Shown in pieces: positions 7,469 to 15,782 of a stretch of DNA of 59,079 nucleotides. Positions within the stretch are counted from its first letter, which is position 1. Every line of letters begins with the position of its first letter. The translations under genes and the position numbers were made by a program. The notes under the pieces were generated by a model that worked only from the letters and a program-made list of their open reading frames with translations, was not told where the DNA came from and did no database searches. Source of the DNA: Candidatus Poribacteria bacterium (GTDB lineage Bacteria > Poribacteria > WGA-4E > WGA-3G); contig JAPPNJ010000187.1 of NCBI GenBank assembly GCA_028818705.1, positions 1 to 59,079 of the forward strand. The letters are read 5' to 3'.

Positions 7469-9358
7469 ATGTCACTTGAATTAATCGTTGTCCTGTTAGT
7501 TGCTCCGTTTGTTGGGTTCCTGATTAACGGGTTGCTTGGAAAATGGCTTAAAGGGAACGAAAAACTGAGCGGGTGGATCGGCGCTTTAGCGGTGCTGATC
7601 TCCCTCATCTGTTCGATTATTGCCTTTACCAGCGTTCACAGCGGTGCTACTCCGTTTGATGAAACACTTTATGAGTGGATTACTGGAGAGTCGTTCGCCT
7701 TCAATATCGGATTCCGAGTGGATGCGCTGACAACGGTCATGTTGCTGGTAATCACAGGTGTAGGATTCCTTATCCATGTGTATTCGATCGGCTATATGCA
7801 CGGCGATGCGGGGTACACTCGCTATTTTGCGTACCTAAATCTATTTGTGTTCGCGATGCTAATTCTGGTCCTCGGCAATAATTATTTAATGATGTTTGTC
7901 GGATGGGAAGGGGTCGGGCTTTGCTCCTACCTGCTGATTGGGTTCTGGTATGATAAAAAATCGGCGACGGATGCTGGCAAAAAAGCGTTTATTGTGAACA
8001 GGATTGGTGATTTCGGTTTCCTGTTAGGAATGTTTACGCTATTTGCGGCGTTCGGAACCCTCGATTTCTCATCAGTATTCGATGCTGCCGAGGCAGATAA
8101 TTTCCAGAAAGTCTTTGGAAGCAGCACCCTCGGGATTGCGACATTGCTACTCTTTGTTGGCGCGATAGGTAAATCGGCACAGATCCCGCTCTACGTATGG
8201 TTACCAGATGCGATGGAGGGTCCAACACCTGTCAGTGCGTTAATTCATGCTGCGACAATGGTAACAGCAGGTGTGTATATGGTCGCACGCTCTGCTGTGC
8301 TTTACAATATAGCACACACAGGCGAAATTGTGGCATGGATCGGTGTTCTGACGGCATTCTTCGCGGCGACGATTGCATTGACACAGAATGACATCAAGCG
8401 TATCCTCGCCTATTCCACGGTAAGTCAATTGGGATATATGTTCGTCGGGGTTGGTGTTGGTGCTTATGCATCTGGTATTTTCCACCTGGTAACACACGCC
8501 TTCTTTAAAGGGCTGATGTTCCTCACTGCTGGTAGCGTGATGCACGCGATGGCGAATGAGTTGGATATGCGGAAGATGGGTGGTTTAAAAGCGAAGATGC
8601 CGATAACACATTGGACATTTTTTGTTGGTGCTCTCGCTATCGCAGGATTCCCGTTCCTGAGCGGTTTCTGGAGCAAAGACGAAATCCTACACAGCGCATG
8701 GGGAAGCTCTCCGATAATTTATGTTATCGGGTTAGTCACGGCTTTCTTGACAGCATTTTATATGTTCCGCCTGATCTTTGTGACGTTTTATGGTGAATCT
8801 CGTGCAGCGCCAGAGGTTGCTTCACACGTACACGAATCACCACCTGTGATGTGGGTGCCGTTAGCAATTTTAGCGATTCCGTCTGCCTTAATCGGCTTGC
8901 TTTTAGGTTGGGGTGGACACGACAGTTGGTTCCACCATTTCACGAAGGGCGTGTTTCCAGAAGCACACCATGAGGCATCGGGTAATGTCATCTTGTTTAT
9001 GGTAATATCATCGGTCGTCGGTTTGGTGGGTATTGCATTCGCATGGTCACGTTATCGCGAACGGGTGCCATCTGATGAACCTACCAATGCATTACATAAA
9101 CTTCTTGCGAACAAGTACTATATCGATGAAGTGTACAATTCCCTCATCGTGCAACCGATTAAAAACGGTTCTCATTTCCTTCTCTGGCAACTCGTTGATA
9201 ACGGTATCATTGATGGTATAGTCAACGGTGTGGCTTCCATTGTCCGATTTATTGGCGGACTACTGCGACGGCTCCAAACAGGAATCGTTCAAGCGTACAT
9301 TGTTTCAATGGTTCTGGGAATTGTATTATTCCTTGCGTACTATCTGTTTTTTGGTTAA
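7469..9358 (+). CDS. nuoL: NADH-quinone oxidoreductase subunit L (NuoL)
   Basis: This is the largest antiporter-like proton-pumping subunit of complex I, with a long C-terminal lateral helix. At 629 aa it is of usual length. Family landmarks are FVGWEGVGLCSYLLIGFWY (key acidic residue), the broken-helix lysine region AIGKSAQIPLYVWLPDAMEGPTPVSALIH, and the second-half lysine and histidines in YSTVSQLGYM and LVTHAFFKGLMFL. The C-terminal part has the piston helix and final anchor (VQAYIVSMVLGIVLFLAYY). Start ATG with weak AAGGAT upstream. A non-nuo gene follows before nuoM. Confidence 0.97.
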   Translation: MSLELIVVLLVAPFVGFLINGLLGKWLKGNEKLSGWIGALAVLISLICSIIAFTSVHSGATPFDETLYEWITGESFAFNIGFRVDALTTVMLLVITGVGFLIHVYSIGYMHGDAGYTRYFAYLNLFVFAMLILVLGNNYLMMFVGWEGVGLCSYLLIGFWYDKKSATDAGKKAFIVNRIGDFGFLLGMFTLFAAFGTLDFSSVFDAAEADNFQKVFGSSTLGIATLLLFVGAIGKSAQIPLYVWLPDAMEGPTPVSALIHAATMVTAGVYMVARSAVLYNIAHTGEIVAWIGVLTAFFAATIALTQNDIKRILAYSTVSQLGYMFVGVGVGAYASGIFHLVTHAFFKGLMFLTAGSVMHAMANELDMRKMGGLKAKMPITHWTFFVGALAIAGFPFLSGFWSKDEILHSAWGSSPIIYVIGLVTAFLTAFYMFRLIFVTFYGESRAAPEVASHVHESPPVMWVPLAILAIPSALIGLLLGWGGHDSWFHHFTKGVFPEAHHEASGNVILFMVISSVVGLVGIAFAWSRYRERVPSDEPTNALHKLLANKYYIDEVYNSLIVQPIKNGSHFLLWQLVDNGIIDGIVNGVASIVRFIGGLLRRLQTGIVQAYIVSMVLGIVLFLAYYLFFG

Positions 9359-9437
9359 ATCGTCGGTATTGTGACATGGTGCGGTGTTCCTGTACCCACA
9401 CCCTTCCTTTTTTAGAAAACGCTAATGGAGGAAGAAG

Positions 9438-9857
9438 ATGAAACAGACTCCCTTTCGACCGAGAGGTCTGCCTAACAAAGAGGTTGCTGGGATATGCGGC
9501 GTTGCAAGGTTGACAGATAAAGCACGGGCTGCTCATACTGGGAACATCGGAGCGTATAAATACGGTGTTGATTCCGAGCAGGATACAGCGATTTTATCCT
9601 TTCTTGGCATTTCGGCAGAGACGTTTCAGGAAACCGCTGTCCGGATTGATAATGATGTTAGACTGGGTGCCTGGGTACTGGACCACTGTGGAAAATCAGA
9701 TAAAGAGATCTCAGTGTTCAATCGGAAGTTGAGATCTTGGTGGAAAAGTAAAATACCTGAGGACAACTTTTCAAAGCGCCGTCGTAAATTGGCACAGCAA
9801 AGTGAAGAGCGTTTCCATTCTTGGTCTAATCCTTGGTGGTTTATTTTCAGGCGGTAA
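9438..9857 (+). CDS. DUF5069-type small protein inside the nuo locus
   Basis: This is a soluble protein of 139 aa. The pattern GVARLTDKARAAHTG followed by GAYKYGVDSEQDTAILSFLGI matches what I recall of DUF5069 proteins (pattern LPRTxDKARA...GxYxY...D...L.FLGI). The family has no assigned reaction to my knowledge. No signal peptide or membrane segment is visible. The tail is basic and tryptophan-rich (WWKSKIPEDNFSKRRRK, SWSNPWWFIFRR). Start ATG follows GGAGGAAGAAG, a strong site. It lies between nuoL and nuoM on the same strand with short gaps, so it is likely co-expressed with complex I. Confidence 0.8.
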   Translation: MKQTPFRPRGLPNKEVAGICGVARLTDKARAAHTGNIGAYKYGVDSEQDTAILSFLGISAETFQETAVRIDNDVRLGAWVLDHCGKSDKEISVFNRKLRSWWKSKIPEDNFSKRRRKLAQQSEERFHSWSNPWWFIFRR

Positions 9858-9936
9858 TTTACTCCTTCAAGAAAGAATTACGACGACCACAGGTCGCGCC
9901 TATCGATGAGAGTTCGTTATCCTAAAGGAGGTATCT

Positions 9937-11505
9937 TTGTTACTTTCAACAGTCATTTTTTTACCACTGCTCGGCGTGATAGCGATTGCGTTGCTTAGAG
10001 GGTTGGGGGCAGCTGCTATCAAAGGCATAGCACTTGTTATCGGGCTTCTGACGTTTGCTATCTCGTTGGGGCTTTATACGGGATTTGACGCAACGACAGC
10101 AACGTTCCAACACGTTGTTATCCAAGAAGGGTGGATCCCCGATTCAGGTATAAGCTACCGTATCGGTATTGACGGTATTTCACTGTGGTTAGTGTTACTG
10201 ACGACATTCCTAACGCCAGTGTGTATCCTTGCTGCGTGGAATTCAATCGAGAAGGGATTGAGCGGTTTCATGATGTCGCTTCTCGCGCTGGAAACAGGAA
10301 TGCTGGGTGTCTTTTGTTCATTGGATCTATTCCTCTTTTTCGTATTTTGGGAGTCGATGCTGATCCCGATGTACTTCCTTATCGGTATTTGGGGTGGAGA
10401 ACGTCGAATTTACGCGACTGTGAAGTTCGTGCTCTATACGATGGCGGGCAGTGCGTTGATGCTCGTCGGCATTTTAGCACTGTATTTCCAAAATGACAAC
10501 AGTTTCGACCTGACCAAGCTAAGTGGTCCATTTAGACATTCGGACCTGTTATTCCTCGGGTTCTTCATTGCGTTCGCTATTAAGGTGCCGCTCTTCCCGT
10601 TCCACACATGGCTTCCAGATGCACACGTTGAAGCACCTACGGTGGGGAGTGTTATCCTTGCTGGCGTCCTACTAAAGATGGGAACCTATGGCATAATTCG
10701 ATTTTGCCTTCCGCTTTTCCCAGATGCTGCGGCTAAATTCACACCACTGATAGTTACGCTTGCGGTCATCGGTATCATCTATGGGGCATTGGTGGCTATG
10801 GTGCAACCGGATCTCAAGAAACTTGTCGCCTATTCGAGTGTAAGTCACCTTGGCTTCGTTGTGCTGGGACTTTTTTCAAGAAATCCAGCAGGGATTCAGG
10901 GAAGCATGTTGCAAATGATTAATCACGGCTTAAGCACGGGCGCGTTGTTCCTTTTAGTCGGAATGATCTATGAGCGGCGACATAGTAGAATGATTGTCGA
11001 TTTCGGTGGCTTGTCAAAACAGATGCCGATCTTCGCTACAATTTTTATGGTTGTGACGTTGTCGTCCATTGGGCTACCGGGTTTGAATGGGTTCGTCGGT
11101 GAATATATGATACTGCTCGGCAGTTTTGTTGAGGGCGCTTTCTCTAAGGTACATGTAGTTTTCGCAACCGCAGGCGTGATCCTCGCAGCGGTGTATATGT
11201 TGTGGATGTTCCAACGGGTGATGTTCGGAACATTGGATAAAACAAACGCAGAACTACCGGATTTGAACGCTCGCGAAATCGTTGTGATGCTCCCGATTCT
11301 GCTGTTTATTGTCTGGATTGGCGTTTATCCAAAACCTTTTCTGAGTAAGATGGAAAAATCAGTAGGGGTTGTTGTGACACAGGTGAGGGCTCAATCTGCT
11401 GCGGGATATATAGAGAAACGAGGTTTGTCAGATAGCGAACTCGCGCTACAGGGAACGGAGCACAGACAGCATGAAAAGAGTGAAAAGGAGGCACAGACGA
11501 AGTAA
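9937..11505 (+). CDS. nuoM: NADH-quinone oxidoreductase subunit M (NuoM)
   Basis: This is an antiporter-like proton-pumping subunit of complex I, 522 aa with about 14 hydrophobic segments. Landmarks are FFVFWESMLIPMYFLIGIWG (key glutamate), the lysine of AIKVPLFPFHTWLPDAHVEAP, and LKKLVAYSSVSHLGFV. I chose the TTG start at 9937 because AAAGGAGGT sits directly upstream (9924-9932) and the translated start MLLSTVIFLPLLG matches the family's amino end. There is a charged tail of about 45 residues after the last helix. The stop TAA directly abuts the GTG of the next gene, with no base between. Confidence 0.96.
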   Translation: MLLSTVIFLPLLGVIAIALLRGLGAAAIKGIALVIGLLTFAISLGLYTGFDATTATFQHVVIQEGWIPDSGISYRIGIDGISLWLVLLTTFLTPVCILAAWNSIEKGLSGFMMSLLALETGMLGVFCSLDLFLFFVFWESMLIPMYFLIGIWGGERRIYATVKFVLYTMAGSALMLVGILALYFQNDNSFDLTKLSGPFRHSDLLFLGFFIAFAIKVPLFPFHTWLPDAHVEAPTVGSVILAGVLLKMGTYGIIRFCLPLFPDAAAKFTPLIVTLAVIGIIYGALVAMVQPDLKKLVAYSSVSHLGFVVLGLFSRNPAGIQGSMLQMINHGLSTGALFLLVGMIYERRHSRMIVDFGGLSKQMPIFATIFMVVTLSSIGLPGLNGFVGEYMILLGSFVEGAFSKVHVVFATAGVILAAVYMLWMFQRVMFGTLDKTNAELPDLNAREIVVMLPILLFIVWIGVYPKPFLSKMEKSVGVVVTQVRAQSAAGYIEKRGLSDSELALQGTEHRQHEKSEKEAQTK

Positions 11506-12990
11506 GTGAAGTCAAAACTTTCATTTTGTCTTATTCTTTGTGTAATTTTGGGACTTGCCCTATCAGTTTCAATAGAGGCATTCGGTGCAGATGAGGCACA
11601 CGGCGATGGGGCACATCACGGCGGCGTAGATGGCGCGAAATTGCCGATGTGGAGTATTATTCCATTTGTCGGTATCTTACTTTCAATTGCGATCTTCCCA
11701 CTCGTGTTAGATTCACACTTTCTTGTGCATCACGGTGGAAAGATGTCCTTGGTATGGGCATCAATTTTCGCGATCCCCTATCTCATTGCTTTCCGAGGGG
11801 ACGCTTTTTATGACATCCTGCACATCTATCTATTAGACTATATCCCCTTCATCATTCTCTTGTGGGGTTTGTTCACAGTTGCAGGTGGGATTCTCGTGCG
11901 TGGAACGTTGCGCGGCACCCCGATAGTCAATACGCTGTTACTGTTGCTCGGTACTGTGATTGCCTCGTGGGTTGGAACTACCGGTGCATCAATGCTGCTT
12001 ATCCGCCCGTTAATCCGAGCAAACGCGTACCGAAAGAATAAGGCACATCTAATTATCTTTTTCATTTTTCTCGTAAGTAACATCGGCGGTTCTTTAACAC
12101 CAATAGGAGACCCCCCTCTATTCCTTGGGTTCCTCCGCGGCGTGCCATTCTTCTGGACCACTACGGCACTACTGCCGCACATGCTATTTATAAGCGTGGT
12201 GTTGATTATTTTCTTCTTTATATTTGACACGCTGATGTTTAAACGAGAAGGTGGTGTTGTTCCCGACGACGGAACTAACGAACCGATTCGGGTAGAGGGA
12301 CTTTTCAACCTCATCTTCCTGCTTGGTATTATTGGTGCCGTTTTAATGAGTGGTACTTTCAAGTGGGGAGAAGTCAACATTCTTGGCGTGCATGTCTACT
12401 GGCAGAATATTGCGCGTGAAACATTGATTGTTATTATGGGTTTGTTATCACTTAAATATACACCCTTTAGTGGTGAATTGCGCAAATCCAATGAATTTTC
12501 ATGGGAGCCGATTGCAGAAGTCGCGAAAGTTTTCGCTGGAATTTTTATGACCATTATTCCAGCATTGGCAATTCTGAAAGCAGGAGAGAATGGTGCCTTG
12601 GCAGGCTTAATTGGTGCGATGAAACAACCTGTTCACTATTTTTGGATTACGGGTATTTTGTCGAGTTTCTTGGACAATGCGCCAACATATCTAACGTTCT
12701 TCAATACTGCCCTCGGAAAACTACACCTCACTGAGACAGTTGTACCACAAATTCTGTCAGGTCAATTAACTGATCCACAACACCTTGAGTTTGTCAGATT
12801 GCTGACTGCTATCTCGATTGGCGCAGTTTTCATGGGTGCGAACACCTATATCGGCAACGCACCGAACTTTATGGTAAAGGCAATTGCAGAACAGAGCGGT
12901 ATCCGTATGCCAAGTTTCTTCGGATTCATGTTGTGGTCGGTCGCCATTTTATTTCCGCTTTTTGTGATTGTGACGTTTGTGTTTTTATAG
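11506..12990 (+). CDS. NhaD-type Na+/H+ antiporter (CitMHS/IT superfamily) between nuoM and nuoN
   Basis: This 494-aa protein begins with GTG at 11506 immediately after the nuoM stop; AAAAGGAGG lies about 14 bases upstream inside nuoM, so translation is probably coupled. The first ~27 residues are signal-like, followed by a histidine-rich stretch (HGDGAHHGG) and then about a dozen membrane segments. Motifs that suggest the NhaD group of the ion-transporter superfamily are VGTTGASMLLIRPLI, SNIGGSLTPIGDPPLFLGFLRG and GANTYIGNAPNFMVKAIAE. By family knowledge it would exchange Na+ for H+ at the inner membrane; a carboxylate or other anion transporter of the same fold is the alternative. Its position within the complex I genes suggests a role in converting proton and sodium gradients. 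Confidence 0.85.
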   Translation: MKSKLSFCLILCVILGLALSVSIEAFGADEAHGDGAHHGGVDGAKLPMWSIIPFVGILLSIAIFPLVLDSHFLVHHGGKMSLVWASIFAIPYLIAFRGDAFYDILHIYLLDYIPFIILLWGLFTVAGGILVRGTLRGTPIVNTLLLLLGTVIASWVGTTGASMLLIRPLIRANAYRKNKAHLIIFFIFLVSNIGGSLTPIGDPPLFLGFLRGVPFFWTTTALLPHMLFISVVLIIFFFIFDTLMFKREGGVVPDDGTNEPIRVEGLFNLIFLLGIIGAVLMSGTFKWGEVNILGVHVYWQNIARETLIVIMGLLSLKYTPFSGELRKSNEFSWEPIAEVAKVFAGIFMTIIPALAILKAGENGALAGLIGAMKQPVHYFWITGILSSFLDNAPTYLTFFNTALGKLHLTETVVPQILSGQLTDPQHLEFVRLLTAISIGAVFMGANTYIGNAPNFMVKAIAEQSGIRMPSFFGFMLWSVAILFPLFVIVTFVFL

Positions 12991-13132
12991 TTGTCAGTCG
13001 TCAGTTATCAGTCGTCAGTTAAAGGGTTTCCTCCTTGTTTAACCGCAGTCCTCTTGTAACTGATAACTGAAAGGAAACCACGAAGTGGTTTCTGAACCGA
13101 TAACTGATAACCATTAAAAAAGGAGATTTTGA
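12991..13132. repeat. Degenerate CAGTTATCAGT-type direct repeats flanking a hairpin
   Basis: Between the antiporter gene and nuoN lie several copies of short words such as GTCAGTTATCAGTCGTCAG and ACTGATAACTGA. In their middle sits the hairpin GAAACCAC-GAA-GTGGTTTC (13074-13092). The flanking words are direct, not inverted, repeats. The same arrangement with different stems occurs at 3469 and 15745. Confidence 0.75.
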
Positions 13133-14563
13133 ATGCCAGTAATTAACTGGGAATTGCTGATGCCGGAACTGGTGATCGCTTTGACGCTGCTGATTGTCCT
13201 TGTCTTTGACCTATTTGACTCGATTTCCAAAAAGGTCCTCGGCTGGATGACGATCGTTGGTGCTGCAATTGCCCTATGGGTGTCTATCCAGATGCATCAA
13301 GCCGGCACAACCGGCACCCAATTCAACGAAATGTTCAAGGTAGATAATTTCTCGCTCTTCTTCAACATTATCTTCCTTGTCTCAACAATTTTAGTTGCTT
13401 TGATTTCGATAAGTTACTTGGGGAGTGGCAACAGACAGCAGGGGCCTTACTATCTACTTATTCTGCTTGCTACGCTCGGTATGATGTTGATGGCTGCGGG
13501 CAATGAGTTGATTATCGTTTTCCTCGGCTTGGAACTGATGTCATTATCGCTGTATGTGCTTGCGGGCTATTTCCGAGAGAGTCCTGCTTCAAGCGAGGCA
13601 GGGATGAAATACCTACTGCTGGGTGCGTTTGCGAGTGCGTTCTTTCTCTATGGAATTGCCTTGATTTACGGTGGTGCTGGTACAACGAGTGTGCCTGCGA
13701 TTGCTGAAGCAATTGCGTCTCCGAGTAAATCGCCCCTGCTGTTAGCTGGGATGTTCCTGCTTATCGTTGGGTTCGGCTTTAAAGTTGCGATTGTTCCTTT
13801 CCACCAGTGGGCACCCGACGTTTATGAAGGCGCACCGACAACAATAGCAGCGTTTATCTCTGCGGGACCAAAAGCGGCAGGCTTTGCGGCATTTCTCAGA
13901 ATTTTCATGGAAGCGTTGCCAAATTTGCAAGTTGAATGGAGTGGTGTGCTCATTGTATTAGCGATGCTGACAATGACAGTTGGGAATGTTATTGCGATTG
14001 CACAAACGAACATCAAGCGGATGCTGGCGTATTCGAGTATCGCACACGCCGGCTATGTGCTGATAGGCCTAGCAGCGGCAAATGATGGTGGTATCTCCAG
14101 TGCGATGCTCTATCTCTTAGTGTACTGTGTGATGAATATTGGAGCGTTCGGTGCGGTTATCTTGGCAAAAACTGCTGATGGCGAGAGTCTCATGATTTCT
14201 GACTATGCTGGACTCGGACTGCGAAAGCCGCTACTCGCCATGTTTATGACGCTAATGCTCTTGTCGCTTGCGGGTTTTCCACCGACTGCTGGATTTGTCG
14301 GAAAATTCTACATTTTCAAATCAGCGGTTCAGTCAGGACATATTTGGCTTGTTATTATCGGTGCCATCAACACGGCGATATCGGCGTTCTACTACCTGCG
14401 CGTTGTTGTAACAATGTATATGCGCGAACCGGAAGAGGAACTGGAGTTTAGTCCATATTCCTCAACGTTAGTTATTGGATTAATCGTCGCAGCGATTGGT
14501 GTGTTGCTTATCGGTATTCTACCATCGCTTATGCTTGGTCCAGCACAGCAATCTGTCTTTTAG
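13133..14563 (+). CDS. nuoN: NADH-quinone oxidoreductase subunit N (NuoN)
   Basis: This is the third antiporter-like proton-pumping subunit of complex I and closes the locus. It is 476 aa, the usual length, with about 14 hydrophobic segments. Landmarks are FLGLELMSLSLYVLAGYFR (key glutamate), the lysine region GFGFKVAIVPFHQWAPDVYEGAPT, and IKRMLAYSSIAHAGYVLIG. Start ATG follows AAAAAGGAGATTTTGA. A 142-base repeat-rich gap separates it from the upstream antiporter gene, so it may be partly uncoupled from the rest. Confidence 0.97.
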   Translation: MPVINWELLMPELVIALTLLIVLVFDLFDSISKKVLGWMTIVGAAIALWVSIQMHQAGTTGTQFNEMFKVDNFSLFFNIIFLVSTILVALISISYLGSGNRQQGPYYLLILLATLGMMLMAAGNELIIVFLGLELMSLSLYVLAGYFRESPASSEAGMKYLLLGAFASAFFLYGIALIYGGAGTTSVPAIAEAIASPSKSPLLLAGMFLLIVGFGFKVAIVPFHQWAPDVYEGAPTTIAAFISAGPKAAGFAAFLRIFMEALPNLQVEWSGVLIVLAMLTMTVGNVIAIAQTNIKRMLAYSSIAHAGYVLIGLAAANDGGISSAMLYLLVYCVMNIGAFGAVILAKTADGESLMISDYAGLGLRKPLLAMFMTLMLLSLAGFPPTAGFVGKFYIFKSAVQSGHIWLVIIGAINTAISAFYYLRVVVTMYMREPEEELEFSPYSSTLVIGLIVAAIGVLLIGILPSLMLGPAQQSVF

Positions 14564-14684
14564 TGGCTGTCAGCGGTTAGGGCGTTCGCTGCGCTCACTC
14601 TCAGCAGTCAGTTAAAGAGGTTTTTGATGAAATCAGACTTCTCTTTACTGATTGCTGAAAGCACGACAACTTAAAGGGAAAAAA

Positions 14685-15653
14685 ATGTCAAATGTTAGAT
14701 TAGGCTTTATCGGTACTGGTGGTAATATGAACCGCCATCTGCGCGAATTAACTGAGATCGGTGGTTCACAATTTGTCGCCTTTTGTGATATTGTGCTCGA
14801 AAAAGCAGAGCAGGCTGTGACACAATAGGGTGGTAAAGCCTACGCTGATTATAACCAGATGCTCGCGCGCGAGGAATTGGATGCTGTTTATATTTCAATT
14901 CCGCCGTTCGCTCACGGTGCCCCTGAACGCGCCGTCATTGATGCCGGACTACCGATGTTCGTGGAAAAGCCTGTCCACATGGACGCTGACGAAGCGCAAG
15001 ATATCGCAGCAGAAATCGAAGAAAAAGGCATTATCACGGCTGCTGGATACCAAGAGCGCTATCTCGATATTATCGACAAGGCGCAGGAACTCCTCGCTTC
15101 TCGACGCGTCGGGTTCTTCATGGGCTATTGGATGGGTGGTATGCCCGGTGGATGGTGGCGCGAGAAGGCTAAATCTGGTGGACAGCTCATGGAACAGACG
15201 ACGCACGAGTTTGATATGGCACGCTATCTCTTCGGTGAAGTCAAGACTGTCTACGCTGTCGCACGTTACGATCTGATTCCCGACACCGACTACGATATTG
15301 AAGAGGCATCGGCGGTTTCCTTGCAATTCGAGAATGGTGTCTTCGGTATTATGTTTTCCGCTTGTTTTACAACGAATGGAATGCGACGTTCCGGATTAGA
15401 CATTTTCTGTGAGGACGGTTCACTCGAATACCACCTCCGCAGTGCACTCGTGCTTTCTACCGCCGAAGGAACAAACACATGGAATCCAGAAAACAACTGC
15501 ACGATTGACATGGATAGTACCTTTATTGAAGCAGTCCGCACAGGAGATGGCAGTGCGATCCGCTCACCCTACCCAGACGCTGCAAAAACCGCTATTTTAT
15601 CTATTGCCGCCAACCAATCTTTGGAAACCGGTCTACCTGTCCACTTAGGATAA
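14685..15653 (+). pseudogene. Gfo/Idh/MocA-type oxidoreductase interrupted by an in-frame TAG
   Basis: The frame from ATG 14685 encodes a Rossmann start, RLGFIGTGGNMNRHL, and runs 47 residues to TAG at 14826-14828. The same frame then continues without another stop to TAA at 15651. The later part has FVEKPVHMDADEAQD (the family's EKP motif) and GGQLMEQTTHEFDMARYL, with the catalytic-type histidine. Read through the TAG, the length of about 320 aa is normal for these NAD(P)-dependent sugar or inositol dehydrogenases. TAG ends several nearby genes, so recoding is unlikely. A Tyr codon (TAT/TAC) mutated to TAG fits the family pattern before GGKAY. Internal re-start at ATG 14859 would lack the nucleotide-binding motif. 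A sequencing error cannot be excluded. Confidence 0.85.
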
Positions 15654-15658
15654 CTGGG

Positions 15659-15782
15659 AAGATAGTTATGGGTTATGGGTTATGGGTTGTCAGTGAAGAG
15701 AGATTGTTAAACGAAACTTCTTTACTGACAACTGACGACCGAAAGGATTTTCGCAGAAAATCCGAACTGACAACTGTAAAAA
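15659..15782. repeat. Direct-repeat words around a third hairpin variant
   Basis: The gap before the copper ATPase holds ATGGGTTATGGGTTATGGG, then ACTGACAACTGACGACC, the hairpin GGATTTTC-GCA-GAAAATCC (15745-15763), and CTGACAACTG again. It has the same layout as 13058-13110 and 3455-3500, but with an unrelated, still perfectly paired stem. Confidence 0.75.

Noticed and set aside
14826..14828. TAG as a recoded sense codon
   Set aside because: TAG is the natural stop of nuoE, nuoF, nuoH and others here, so recoding is not supported.
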